From: Dipylidium caninum
Taxonomy: Eukaryota > Platyhelminthes > Cestoda > Cyclophyllidea > Dipylidiidae
Assembly: GCA_017562135.1 (NCBI GenBank)
Contig: QEYB01000459.1
Span: 53,121-117,120, forward strand
Length of the DNA stretch: 64,000 nt
Reading direction: 5' to 3'
Below the pieces are notes generated by a model. It searched no databases. It was given only the letters and a program-made list of their open reading frames with translations, and was not told where the DNA came from. Shown here one piece after another: positions 14,501-26,762 of this stretch. The position numbers and the translations under genes were made by a program. The first letter of the stretch is position 1. Each line of letters opens with the position of its first letter.

Positions 14501-17500
14501 TGCTCCCAAAACCCTATGTCTGATCACCTCCAATCCGATATTTATCTGTAATCTTTCTCGTCTTCATCACGGTGACTATATCTCCACTTATTTTTCTTCC
14601 TCCGAACCTTACAGAAGGGAGGGCTAATGAACAGCGCCAGGATTATCTTTATGTTCACTTTGATGTGCTTATTACAAAAGCCAATTGGACCATATCAAAA
14701 ACGGCGCTGCCACAAGCCTAAAACTCTCTAATTCTTCCGCTCTACCCCTATTGGTTGTTCACACTTCTGAATCGTGTGCCTATTTGCCATAAATACTCTA
14801 CCACTACTATAACAACCCCAAATGCAACAATAAGCACTTAGGTAATCGACCTTATTGCACCAGAAATTAGAAAGGTAGGATTTGTCAGGACAAAGTGGAA
14901 CTCAGCAAAGAAATACGTGCTCTTTGCGGAAGTAAGATAAAAACATGACACTGTAGGTTTTTGAATCAACCCTTCCGAACAGAATTATTTTGATGTAGCC
15001 TGGGAATCACATTCGACGTGATGGCTGCTTCACGTCACATTTTACCATCCCTTAAAAGTTGGGCCGGTTGGTCATGGCACTCCATTCAGCTAAGGGCAGC
15101 CGTAACTGTGTCGCATTCAAGGATATTCTCTGTGTCTAGTAGGCATCTAAGCTTCCGATTTAATGTGATCATCTACTTTGTGTGACTGTCAGTTGTCTAA
15201 ATTGTAATGATGTAACTTTCATTCCCACGTACAAAAGCGAGAATGAGAGTAGATATGGTTGGTCGGAGAGCATGGTGCCTGCTGCAGTCACTCCAAAATA
15301 TCGTCCCAATCCGACTCCGCCCCCTCCCCCCTTCGTAATTCCCCCTTAGGAAAGCAGATGTTGCAACATGTCAAAAACGCCGACCATATGGTCTCGAAGG
15401 CTTTAAATTAGGCCTACATCTTAATTTGTTCACATTAGATTCGTGTAAAATCCTGTTTAAGATTCAAGGCGTTATTTTTCAACATTACGCAAATAATAAT
15501 AGACATCACGAGAAAAAATAATAGAAAATGTAGCTGTGCTAAAACATGTTTATAACTTTCAGATTAATGAGTGCCTTTAATGATGCGCTATGAAAAAACT
15601 GCGGAAAGATAGGATTTTTTGACTTCTCTAAACCTCATATGATACCCTAAAACGGCATTGCTTTATTGCTCATAATTTTTAGGGTGCTTCGTTCGAGAGG
15701 AGATGCTAAATGTATAAGAAAAATTTAAGTTAGTTTTAAACCTCCTCTGTCAGCGCAAAGTTCTTGTCAGTTGTGTTGATAAGATGGCGAATTCATTCTT
15801 ACCTATTAAAGGTCGTAGTCGTAACAAGCATTATATTCCTGTTAATTGAATTTAGCTAGGCGACTGTTGTAACGCACATTTGTAAGCATGAAAAACGGAC
15901 TTTAACTCTAAAATGGGGGGTATTACGATGATAAACGTCCCAATTAGTTAAATGAGAAAATCAGAAGTTGTCTGTAAGCTTTCGGCTTGTAACACCATAC
16001 TGATATGTTCCTCATTTAAATCCCCAACGATTTGTTCATACTTCACAATGTTTCGCAGTCATTGTTGTTCTTAGTCGGGCACATTAAACGTGCCTTACAA
16101 GTGGAGTTGACCGGAGGTAGTGGTAAGGCGAATTGGCAGTTTCATGCACGAGAGTAATGGAGAAGGATATGCGCATAAGAGGTTAATTTGAGGTAGTCAG
16201 ACTCATTTTTCTGATATTGCAGAGCAACTACACATACACAATGTAATCCTCTTGCAAATACCTTGATCACCAGATCAGCACAAGGACTTAACTAAGAATT
16301 ACGTTTTGTTCATAGGATTCTTAAATTTTTCATACCTCAGGAACACTTAAAATGTCAGAATGACATTATGATCTCCCGTTTCTGCCAGTGGGAAAAAACA
16401 AGCTTCTCGTATTGATCCTCAAAGGGGGACGATTCTGCGGATCCGTCTAGTTTTTATTTTTTCGGTTCAAACTGAACCCCACTTAAATGTTTTCAATTGC
16501 CTTTTAGGAAATTAAGTCGCAGGAAATAACCACTGCATACACCTAGTCAGACACGTGAATATTGTTAAGGGTTTGCAAACCCTTGACCTGCCAAAAATTA
16601 ATTCTGTCTTCGTATTTTTCCTCCAAATGCGCTTGTGGCTTAATACATGTTGTCTTCAATTACGTTTTGCAAAATAAACCAAGGTCTGTGTAAGGTTGCA
16701 CAGGTCTTGTTTGTTTCTTAATGCCTCATACTCCAACTAGACCTTTTTTTACATGCGCTTCAGCAAAAGTTATTTCCCCTCGGATTTTCAATAGTTATCC
16801 ATTTTTAAGTGATTTTGGCAAAAAATAAGTATACGTTACCCCGAGGAAACCGTCGAACAAACAATATTGAACTAATTTCTCATTACATAAAGCGCCAAAG
16901 AGGAGTTCGACGAAAAGGCGAGCACTTATATCCTGCTCGCGGAGTATCACTTGAATAAAAACCGTCTGGAATCAAGGATTTTGGAGATTCCGAAGGAATC
17001 CACTCCGCATTTGCGCATCGTGACACTTTCCAAATCACTATCTCCTCACTTGTTCCTATTATGTTTGACAGTTGTAATTTCCGAAACTCCATAACTGTTT
17101 CAAACGAAAAAATATTGTCATTTTCAACAATCATTTGTATCTAATCGACGAAATATCTTTACTAATTAGTTTGAGCTTATATCCACGTCGTTGATGTGTC
17201 AAAGAATATGGTCATTCTCCAAATAGTCATTTATCCTAGCGACCTACTCTACGATTAAACGTAAGTCTTGGCTTCCCTTACCAATATTATGGTATCATAG
17301 TTTTAGATAGACTATTTGATGGATATGTAGACATAAGCACATACATATGTCGAAATAGCCAGAAGCTTCGGAGGATTGATTTGATACAGCGTACTTTAGC
17401 TGCAGCCTATAATGCGAGGAATTCAGCATCACGTATTCTCGCACACACGCACAGGAATGCTTCAATCGTTTTTTGACAACAGCGCCTGGAATGTTGTCAG

Positions 17501-18714
17501 TACTGCTGTGGCATGAGAATTAGGCTAGACTGTTCTACAGCATTACATTTAACCCAATCACTTTATGGGACGTTGTGAACTAAAATATTCATATTTAGTA
17601 ACGCCACCTAAAATATTTGGAGTGTGTTATGCTTTATATGTCAGTTTCTCCCATCATAGCCATAATGTGCATTACTTACTCAGGTTCCAAAGTGTTTTAT
17701 TTGATGTCTTAAAATAATGCTTTTATTTTGAGTATAGTTTTCTAAAATACGTATTTTATGTGAAAACATAGAGGCTTTGCACCATGTTATGGTATTTTAC
17801 ACCTCATTCATAAGATTGTCTCATCACATGTGTAAAATTTTGCCTAGTGAAATTCTGCTTTGCCTACAGATATTAGGGTGGTCCCTAACTGGTGATTCGT
17901 ACTCGATGCCTTTCACGACAATTTAATTCCTCTATCTCAGTGCGTCTATGCTTAAATTATCCTTCCGTAATAGATCAAAACTTCTAACTCAGGCTAGCTA
18001 ATACTTCAAAAACACCTCCCAATGTAGCAGAGGGATCCCAGAATATAGCTTGGGGAAACTGACAAATTCTACTCCTATTATTTCGCTCCTCAATGTGGGA
18101 AGTAATATATTGAAGCGAGGAAATCCTAAAACTGCGATTTATCAAGCCTCCTCAGAGGATAAATTATGGATTGCCCCACGAAGGCGAATCGTTAATGTAG
18201 ATAGACTCCTCTTACCCAACACTTGCAACAAAAAAGGCGTATTTGTAAATGTTAAAGGGTTAAGCAAGAAAAACAAAAGTAGTCGCAAGATATTTCGTCG
18301 AAGAAAATTGTGTCATTTTCCGTAACCAATTGTTGGTATTTCATGGTTGACACAGACATGTCAACTATATTTCTAAAGTAGCATGTACAACAATGTAAAT
18401 GTTAAAAAATGGGATCCCGATACAAATTCACAAATATATGATGAAATGGGACATGAAGATTAAGAACACTTTTTGTACCGCTACCTCCTTTGGCGGCTAA
18501 GAGGAACTTTGTCGGTTGTGGACCTTCGGTAGGTGGTGCCAGTCTAGGAGTAGCAAAATAACCCCATGAGGATCAGAATTTTCGATTCACCTTATCAGAT
18601 TTTTAAACACTGTACTGATTTGTATAGTCAACCGAAGTTTATCACAGTATGCTTTGGTTTCAGAAGTTGCTCTTATTCATCCTACGACGAGGCTTAATTT
18701 CAGAACTTTCCCAA
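8504..18714. other. About 10 kb with no assignable gene
   Basis: The region lies between the 5' end of the BK channel gene and the DJ-1 gene, so both flanking genes point away from it. Open frames here are short (under about 92 codons), often lack an ATG, and their translations show no recognisable family motif or convincing splice chain. Examples are 12725-12946 (+, hydrophobic), 14388-14627 (+), 16883-17134 (-) and 18050-18325 (+). It may hold the BK promoter and untranslated exons. No transposon or tandem array was recognised. Confidence 0.4.
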
Positions 18715-19388
18715 ATGACTAAGACTGCTCTCATTTTGTTGGCTTGCGGAGCTGAGGAAGTGGAGACCATCACTCCGGTAGACATTTTTGTCCGCTCTAA
18801 GGTATGTTTGCCCCGAAAATTGGTTAATTTCATCAGATCAAAGTCGTCATTGCCGGTGTCGGTGGTCCGGGTGTCGTAACATGCAGTCGCGGAGTCAAAA
18901 TCCAGCCAGATGTCGCGCTCTCAGACGTTGTCGGCACCGCCTTTGATTTGGTTTACCTTCCCGGTGGTTTGGAAGGTATGAAAGCGCTCTCAAAGGTAAT
19001 TCTATCTGAAAGCAATTTTCTCTTAGAGCGCTGATGTTGGAAAAGTGCTTAAAGATCAATATGAAAACAAGCGCTACATTGCTGCTATATGTGCAGCACC
19101 TTGTGCTCTCAAAGCACATAAAATCGCTAAGGGCGCGAAAGTGACTGCTTATCCGTCGATGAAGGGTGAACTTGATAGTAAGTTAGTTATTTGACCTGGA
19201 ACTTATAAACTACAATTTTAGCTTTTTATGAGTATCTGGACGAGACGATAGTCGAAGACGGGCACCTCTTAACTAGTCGTGGCCCGGGCACCGCCGCTGC
19301 CTTTGGCTTCAAATTGGCAGAGTTGCTGACAGACAGAGCCACCGCCAAATCTGTCGCCTCAAGCATGCTCTTCCCGTTCGATGCTTAA
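18715..19388 (+). CDS. DJ-1/PARK7 family protein (glutamine amidotransferase-like fold), complete, 4 exons
   Basis: Small cytosolic redox-sensing protein of the DJ-1/PfpI superfamily. Family members protect against oxidative stress and are reported to act as glyoxalase or deglycase. Exons: 18715-18801, 18837-18995, 19027-19177, 19222-19388, giving 187 aa against 189 in human DJ-1. Introns are only 35, 31 and 44 nt. The frame begins MTKTALILLACGAEEVET at the first ATG in context. The conserved glutamate of the active site is E17 in GAEEVE. The nucleophilic cysteine is C104 in AAICAAP (C106 in human), and the later SRGPGTA segment is also conserved. The protein ends in PFDA without the KAPLVLKD-type tail of human DJ-1. 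An AATAAA at 19553-19558, 165 nt past the stop, is a plausible poly(A) signal. The gene is convergent with eRF3, with 609 bp between stop codons. The assignment is secure; the exact substrate is not. Confidence 0.95.
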
Positions 19389-19476
19389 TTCTTCTATATT
19401 TCATAATTGGCTATTGTGGAATTGAGAATTCTTGCCCCATTCTTGACAAAAGCTAATTAGACGTCTAATTGCCCTT

Positions 19477-19489
19477 CCCCCCCCCCCCC
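19477..19489 (+). repeat. Homopolymer C tract, 13 bases
   Basis: A run of 13 cytosines in the 3' region between the DJ-1 stop and the eRF3 stop. It may be length-variable and prone to sequencing error. No function is implied. Confidence 0.9.
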
Positions 19490-19997
19490 AATATTACTTG
19501 TCTCCCGCATCCCCTTACGTTAACCTTTCGCGTTCAAATAAGCTACTTTATCAATAAATTCACTATCCCTGTTTTTCACGGCGTAAATGCCACCCTTAGC
19601 CTTATTTATAACGATTTTGCGGTAACGATCACTTTGAACTACAACCTTCCCCACTTCTGTCCAATTGGCAAACATCGCGTTATGGACACGCACAGTTTGT
19701 GCCACCGAAAAACGCGTGACCTGACATAAATCAGTTGCTGACACCCCCGGTAACTGTTTGGAAATGTCCACAGCAAGTTTATACGAACACCATGTTGCAA
19801 TCTATATTGCGGATTAAACAATATTTAATAAATGTTACCTTAGCCCCATGTCGAGAAAGTAACTTAGTATTGTCGTACAAAAATTTGTAGGCCAGATTTG
19901 CCAGCAACCCTTTTAATATATATAATGGGAGAGGTAGGGAGATGCACATCCAAATGTCTGCAAAAATCATGGGAGTTAGTGAGACAGAGGAGGTGTC

Positions 19998-21937
19998 TCA
20001 CGATTCGTTTGCGGATATTATTTTCATCACTTTCCCCACCCCAATCGTCTTACCCTCGTCTCTCAACGTGAACCGACCCATCTGGGCATAGTCCTTGAAG
20101 CATTCAAGGCATATTGATCCGTTTATCGCCTGAAATATGACAGTCGCGATCCGTTAGCAGATGAGTCAAGCACGAACACGTGCTCATTGTGGAAAATTAA
20201 AGGATAGAGGGCACGAGTAGATTCTCTAAGAAAACGCCATACGTAATGACACACCTCAAATCGTACGATGGCTACATCGTCTTGTTTGATAAACCGAGGT
20301 CGGACATCGGTCTTCTCGTTGGTTTTCCGGTCGACGCGGCATAGGATAGTGCGGAAGCGGATCTCCTGGACACAGGCGTGGATGTGCATCACTGCGGTGA
20401 AACCGGGGCAAATAATTGACTTGTAATCCACTATCACTAACTGCACGTCGAAAACATGCGCTACCTGTCGAGTAAGGTGAGATGTTAAATCATTCATGGG
20501 CAACAAAAGGTAGCGTATTCGCTAAAAACTTACGTGACAGAGGTTATCAGGAGAGCAGAGAACAAAACCAGGAGATATATCCTCTTCTTCGACATTTTTT
20601 AACTTTAACTTTACGTTGTCTCCAGCCACGCTGCCATCGACCTCAACATCGTCATTAAGGATCTATAAAAGGAGTATATCTTTAAAACAATCCCCTTAGC
20701 AGCGGGGGCTGAAAGGATCTCTACCTGAAGGACCTCCACAGTAACTTTGTTTGGCATCATCGTCAGGATATGACCCCGAGCGAGCGTACCCGACTCTATT
20801 TTACCGACAACATATACGCCCATATCTTTGAAACGATCGGAAATGGGAATCCGCAGAGGACCATCAACGCATCTCGTAAAGGGCGGAAGTTTGTCAAGAT
20901 ACTCTAATAGAGTGGGGCCCTTGTACCACGCACAGAGATCGTCATCGGGCCGATCACGCAAAAAGGCGCCAGTGAAGCCGGAACAAGGAATAAAGTAAAT
21001 ATCGGACTTAACGTTAAAACCGATTTTTTTTAGGAAGGGCACCAACTTCTCACGGCATTCATTGAACCGTGACTCCTCCCAATTAACCGTTGAATCGTCC
21101 ATCTTATTGATGAGGATTATCATGTGTTTTACGCCAGTTGTCTTCACCAACATGGCATGTTCCCGCGTCTGGCCGCCACGTTCGAAACCGGTTTCGAATT
21201 CACCACGGCGAGCAGAGATAACAAGAACAGCAATATCAGCAATTGAAGCACCCGTGATCATATTAGGGACGAATGACTTATGTCCAGGCGCATCAACCAA
21301 AATGAAATGTTTGTTGTCAGTTTCGAAGAAAGCCCGACCGCACTCAACCGTAATACCTTTGTTCCGTTCCTCCGCACTAGTATCTAGGGCCCAGGAAAGA
21401 TACCACGTTTCACGATTTTTCTCCTTTGCCTCTTTAGCGTATTTTTCCAGGGTTCGCGAATCCACCATGCCTAGATTCGAATTAATTAGAAAACAGCACC
21501 AGATAACCTGTTAGATAAAGTAAATGGCCACCGATTGTCGACTTCCCGGCATCAACATGGCCAATAAAGACAACGCTGATAGCCTCCTTTTTGTTTCGGG
21601 GGGGAATGTAAGCCTAAGGAATTACGCAAATTTATCATAGGTTACCGCAGGCTGACGTTTAGGCTCCACGACTACGGATGGCGGGATATCCTTCTCCCTA
21701 ACTGCCAAATACTTAGACCAATAAAAGTAAATTACCCTCTGAACAGTGTTGAATATCGTTTACAAGATGAAAGGAGTCTGTTTTGGTTTCCACCTGGGGC
21801 CAAACATTGGGAGCCTCAGAAACACCAAAACCGTAGGGTTGACCAGGAATAAACACTGGGGCATTTACATCCAATTTAGAAAATTCGGCACTGATGTCAC
21901 ATCCCGTCTGTTTCGCTTCGTCCTCCCACGAGGCCAT
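19998..21937 (-). CDS. Eukaryotic peptide chain release factor 3 (eRF3/GSPT), GTPase, complete, 7 exons
   Basis: eRF3 binds eRF1 and uses GTP hydrolysis to promote peptide release at stop codons in the cytosol. Exons on the minus strand: 21937-21736, 21701-21646, 21613-21508, 21470-20725, 20662-20534, 20464-20255, 20129-19998. All phases agree and give 526 aa. Introns are 34, 32, 37, 62, 69 and 125 nt. The N-terminal extension holds a PAM2-like poly(A)-binding-protein motif, [12 protein letters not shown] (20-31), as in other eRF3 proteins. G1 is GHVDAGKST (104-112), G3 is DAPGH (181-185) and G4 is NKMD (243-246). The eRF3-specific segments [13 protein letters not shown] and [11 protein letters not shown] separate it from EF-1A and HBS1. 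Domains II and III follow ([41 protein letters not shown]), ending ISANES. The start ATG at 21937 is the first in frame for a sensible N-terminus, but an upstream 5' exon cannot be excluded. The N-terminal domain is short compared with human eRF3a. Confidence 0.96.
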
Positions 21938-23055
21938 TCCTGGGGAAGTCGTCTAGTGCACACTAAAACTGTAAAAGAGGGCGACCCTGATTTGCTAAGC
22001 GATTCGTGCTACAAGTAGCGGTTCACTAATATATATAAATAAATATAATCAGTCGTTTATCCAAAAAAATCAACTAACCTGTACGGTCACTGTGAGAAAT
22101 GCAATTACGGAAAATTTAATTGTATGCAAATCCGTCGGCAGTTCATCTTCTAATATTTAATGAAATTGATTTGTTAACGCTGTTCATCAAACTATAACTT
22201 TTCACACAGCCCAACAAGCTACGTTTTCTGGCGTTAGCAAAAACCAAACACGTTCGGTGCCTAGCGTTGTTTAAAAACAGCTTTAACACGCGTGCGGGAC
22301 TATGGGCCCTCCAACCTACATTTAACTACGCCAAGTTCCCAAAGCTTTGATTGCCTAGAAGCATCTATTTTTTCTCTTTTCTCTAAAAACCGAGGCCCAA
22401 TATAAAATGGGACGTGGTACCTCCCTGACGTCTTAAAGGATTTCAGGACTCTGTGCCATAAGCTGAAGTAAAGCTTTTAGCTAAACCCAGATTCTTTAAC
22501 GGGAATCGTCATTCAGCTATATTCATCATGCAGAAATACTGAAGAAATGGAGTTAATAAACATTAGCGACCGTCAGAAGACCTCGGATTCCTCCCATTCA
22601 TGAGCCTATCCGCATAAAATAGTCCGCTTAGGTTACTTCTACTGTCTATATAAAAAAGGGAACTAGTTAACGATCATATCTATGGAGGAACTACATTTGT
22701 TGACGTCCCGTTTTAATTCAAAAAGAGAGCAAGTAGCTTATTCGTTCATTAATGCCTAACATGCGCTAATATGCTAGCGCAAAATGGATTAACACCTCAT
22801 TTTATTTATTAAGAAGGGGGTTGGGAGGGGATTGGTGTGGGAAAGGCACCCATGGTGTGTGACTCACGCCAGTAACATTTAAGTCATATGTACACATCTC
22901 TGTTCCGGTCTAAAAAATTACAGCGAAAAACAGTACCTCAGGAATTTTTATAACACGTATCAACCAATGTTCGCGCTTATAGAACGATATTGAAGTTCAA
23001 GTAAAGAGAAGGCCCTCGCTACCGATCTTCTCTTTACGATAGGTCAATCTATCCC

Positions 23056-23535
23056 GATTCATCAATAATGTTCCATTTGCTGGATATAAATCAGCAACAG
23101 TCGAGTTGTTTCATCGGTATTTCGCAGCCAGTTATCGAGCGGTTTCTAATATTTCCCTGACTTTTTTCTCTCCATATCTTGATGTCGTACCAGATATGGG
23201 CACTCGCGAACAAGCTGCAAATTGAAAATTAAAAAGTCAGTGTCGTTGATGCACATATGACGAATAGCAAAAAAGCGGACCATTTCACACACTACTGTGA
23301 CATAACTGTCCCCTGTTATCGATCAGGCCTTACAATTACCAACGTCTCTGAGTCAGTGTCCGGCATCGAGGTCCAGACAGTGACAAGATCGCGCAGAGGC
23401 CTTTGCATCGATTTGCAAACACTAGCAGCTGGATCCGTACAACCGATTAAACTCCAGGCCAGGCTAAAATTTTACAAGGTCGCCGCCCCAGCCCGCTTAA
23501 CGTCAATCGTCTATAGCCCTAATTTGGCGTTCTAA
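23056..23535 (+). CDS. Unassigned exon-like segments, possible end of a plus-strand gene
   Basis: I do not recognise this. Two frames look more protein-like than the surrounding sequence. One (about 23056-23227) contains VELFHRYFAASYRAVSN and ends in a stop. The second (about 23322-23535) begins after a pyrimidine-rich stretch ending GATCAG and contains GLTITNVSESVSGIEVQ and IKLQARLKFYKVAAPARL, ending at TAA 23535. The alternating hydrophobic pattern would suit a beta-sandwich terminal domain. Whether the two belong together, and whether they are transcribed, cannot be settled here. Confidence 0.22.
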
Positions 23536-25372
23536 CCGCCACGACACCTACTTAAACAAAATACCTTTATAAATACTCATGAATACTTATAACTAAACAA
23601 ATTTCCCGGTGGCTATTGAAACGTTTTATTCAATGCCCGCACTCTAATAATTTTTTTTCAATTGTTATCGGCAAAGTGGAGAATCCCATTTATAAGAAGA
23701 AGGTATGGTTATAAAAATTACGATGGATATTCAGCGTTAGAAATTCTTATGACATATCACAGCGATGCCACGGACATTTCCGCATTTGGAGACAATGTGG
23801 GCTAATTGTGCAATCTCCTGACCCTCAGAACGGTCTGTAAAATTTCCAAACGATGGCGGAAACCCACAATGCATCTAACAAGTCCATAAAAATAAGAGGC
23901 TTTCACTTTTGCCTCATTTCGTACGTTTATGGCGAAATTTGAGAAAAATGTCAATCATTCCCTGATTAGAATTCACTTTGTTTCAACTTACTGTAATAGA
24001 TGCTTTAGAAATCTTACATTTGCTGTTATCTCGGACTGCGGGTTGAGTAGCGCAACAACTGTATTTACCTCGCTCGATGTTTTTGTTTCGATTTCGTCAT
24101 AGGCTCCGAGCATATCTATGATCGGTAATCAATTATGCGCTCCGTTTCTGCCTTTCTTCCGCAGAAAGGCTACATTTAAACCAGTAAATTCTCTGAAACG
24201 GTGAAATTTCACTCCTTTCTGAATAAATGTGGCAATTTTTTCAACGTAGGCTTCTAGCTAAGGTAGGGTGGTTTGGCAATCCAATTGCCTTTGTTTTTAA
24301 CCATTTTTAACGCCAAACTTAAGCATTTCGCCTTGACAATGAGATGCTAGTGTTTGTCTAAAATTTGACAGTATTCACTAAACTTAGCAATACACAAAAC
24401 CAATGTTCTAACAACACTTTTCCGTAAAGAGTTTGATATTCCCGTCATTCCGTTTTGCTCTTAACGATTAATAGGACGGGATTTCTCGAAATCTCATATT
24501 TAGTATATACAGTAAGTCTTATTTTGTTGAAAAACTGCTTTTCTTTACTCGTGATATCCTCCTTCTGCAACCGCAGTTACAAAACGCAAACTTATCCTGA
24601 AGATCCATATTTCGTGTCATTCTTTCATGCCTCGCTTTGGCTACCTTGACTCCCGTCTATTTTGAGGTTATTCTTCGATAGTAGGCCAACAATGTTGATT
24701 AGGGTGATCAACTAAATCGAAAACATTTCCCATGCACAATTTCAATCATATCATCAAACAGGTGTGGTTTGTTCCTCTACGTACCTAAGTTATCCAATCT
24801 CATTAAGCTCCTACTTAGGCCCAAGAGACCAACATGAGCTCGCCAGAAATCCTTAAGTTATATCCTTTTTATTTAGAATTTTGGAACATCGCTATTCACT
24901 AAAGACTGATTTGGTAACTTATGTGAAACATTCGGTAGGTTTTATGAATACTTTATTCTTTGAGGAAAAATTTTCCGTCTAACCAAATCTAATGTCTGCA
25001 GATAACATACAGTCCTCATCTTGTCACCTCAGATTCGACCAATTGCCCGTTTAGACTGTGTTATTAGCAGAGTTGATAATATTCTCGTCTGTCGACAAGT
25101 CTTTCAGCATGATGATGGATCACCTGGAGTGTCAAATAAATAAATTTCTAACTTTAGAGTTTGATGGATGTGCTGCAGTGGCAGTATCTACGGTGCTAGC
25201 ACCACAGTGAATTGGTTCACTTACATAGTTCTGTCAGTAAATATTGTTCAAACTATAAAATGCTCATAAAATATGGTTTATATTGTTACTGCCAAGCTCT
25301 CTAAGCGTATAGACGAAAGAAGCCATTAAAACTCCATCCTTTTGACCATTACCCAAAATTCGGTTGGCAATG

Positions 25373-25561
25373 TCAAGGGTATGTACGCATCTGCATCCTG
25401 CTATTCACCAATAAATTAAATACCGGTATGGCGTGATATAAGAAGGATTCTCTGGAAGTATCTAATATTTTCATTTCAGCAGAGGAGAGTGGCTTACCGG
25501 TTAATATTTCAAGTTTCGTAAAACACCAGACTTCGGGAGAGCCCAATGGAACCCAATGCAA
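25373..25561 (-). CDS. Unassigned coding-like fragment
   Basis: Open frame on the minus strand with peptides such as VPLGSPEVWCFTKLEILTG and SSAEMKILDTSRESFLYHAI. It has no ATG-led start of its own, so if real it is an internal or terminal exon. It lies in the same orientation as the candidates at 25924-26101 and 26508-26762 and might be part of the same gene. No family was recognised and it may be chance. Confidence 0.15.
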   Translation of the reverse strand: MHWVPLGSPEVWCFTKLEILTGKPLSSAEMKILDTSRESFLYHAIPVFNLLVNSRMQMRTYP

Positions 25562-25923
25562 TGCCCCATTTTGACAGAGACCATTGTTAGCATTCTTCGT
25601 ATCGTGGAGCTTTTGATATCAAGCACCCCATTACCCTGGAAATTATCATCGTAAAAGCCTAAGAATGAAAGTGCACCTTTTATTATTCTTCACCTCGTTT
25701 TATTCCCCACACTTCCTTTTTCTTGAACCTCTTAACTTTAATTCAATCAAGTTATCAGAACATTACCCTCCCACGAAAGTAGGCAAGCGCAACGCCTATC
25801 ACCGGTTTCTTAGGCATACATAGTAATGCGACCATACAAGTGAAATATTTCTTGCATATGCAATGATTGGTAAATTTAATTAATAATAAAATAAAGAAAG
25901 CAAAATGTCAGCTAAAGTAAGCC

Positions 25924-26101
25924 TTAACGTGCGATGTTAGATGTCATAGAGATTAGGACATCCTTTTGGTTGATACAAGTCCCAATTGTGAGGGTATTGC
26001 AATTCACGAGAAGTGCTAGATTAGAAAATTTATTTAAGTTATCCGTTAGAAATATTGCTTTGAGAAATGGAGTTTCCCCGATTTCGAGGTTATAATTCAT
26101 A
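25924..26101 (-). CDS. Unassigned coding-like fragment
   Basis: Minus-strand open frame following a possible acceptor (TATCAATAG). It reads NYNLEIGETPFLKAIFL, then NLALLVNCNTLTIGTC, to a TAA at the low end. It has a well-mixed hydrophobic and polar composition but no motif that I can name. It is a candidate terminal exon of a minus-strand gene that would also include 26508-26762. Confidence 0.18.
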
Positions 26102-26507
26102 TCCCCCATGCTATTGATATTTTACCTGAAGCCCATTGACAATAATAAAATCAGGCAATAACTTTTACAAATTATCACTCTAGCGTAAAGGAATAGACCG
26201 TTATTGATACTAACTTGGTAAGATGTCATTGAAAAGATTCCATTCGCTGTTGAAATTGAATGGTATTACTGGTGTTTTAGTGCCCGAGGGACACACTTCC
26301 AAGAGATGGTAACAGTAACAGGGAGGAGCATGTAAAATTGATTTCGTTCCTATTTTCGATTTTGGTTAGTAGGACGACGGAAAATAAATTGGACTAACCA
26401 ACACAGCGTGAGGAATATCTCCTTAATGAGCACACAGCATAAAGTCGTCAAACTTCTCATTGTTCTATTATAATGTTATTACCTACAAACTCCTTGGCAG
26501 ACGAGCT

Positions 26508-26762
26508 CTAACCCTCTACCGCGATTACCGGGATGATAATTTCCCTCAGGGCGGGTAGATCGCTGACAACTTCGTCCGAACTAAATTTCGCAATAACTTT
26601 TGATGGAAGCGAGTTTTCAAGGCACTCCCCCCATGGCAAGATGAAATGGTGCTCATAGGGGATTAATAAAACCGTTGTTTTCAGTAGATAGTCACCCGAA
26701 AATTGTGACTCAGTATCAATTTTTATCTTGTGACTTACCTGACAGCCAAAGTCAATATTGAC
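26508..26762 (-). CDS. Unassigned coding-like exon candidate
   Basis: Minus-strand frame open for about 84 codons after a possible acceptor (AAACATAG at 26770-26763) and ending in TAG at 26510-26508. It includes VNIDFGCQVSHKIKIDTES, DYLLKTTVLLIPYEHHF and LPWGECLENSLPSKVIAKF. It also contains a possible donor (CCG|GTAATC) near its end and a GTAAGT near its start, so the exon limits are ambiguous. No family was recognised. Confidence 0.25.
   Translation of the reverse strand, partial: VNIDFGCQVSHKIKIDTESQFSGDYLLKTTVLLIPYEHHFILPWGECLENSLPSKVIAKFSSDEVVSDLPALREIIIPVIAVEG

Noticed and set aside
21062..21514. 150-codon plus-strand frame
   Set aside because: It is the antisense of the eRF3 GTPase exon. 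The minus strand encodes clear GTPase motifs.
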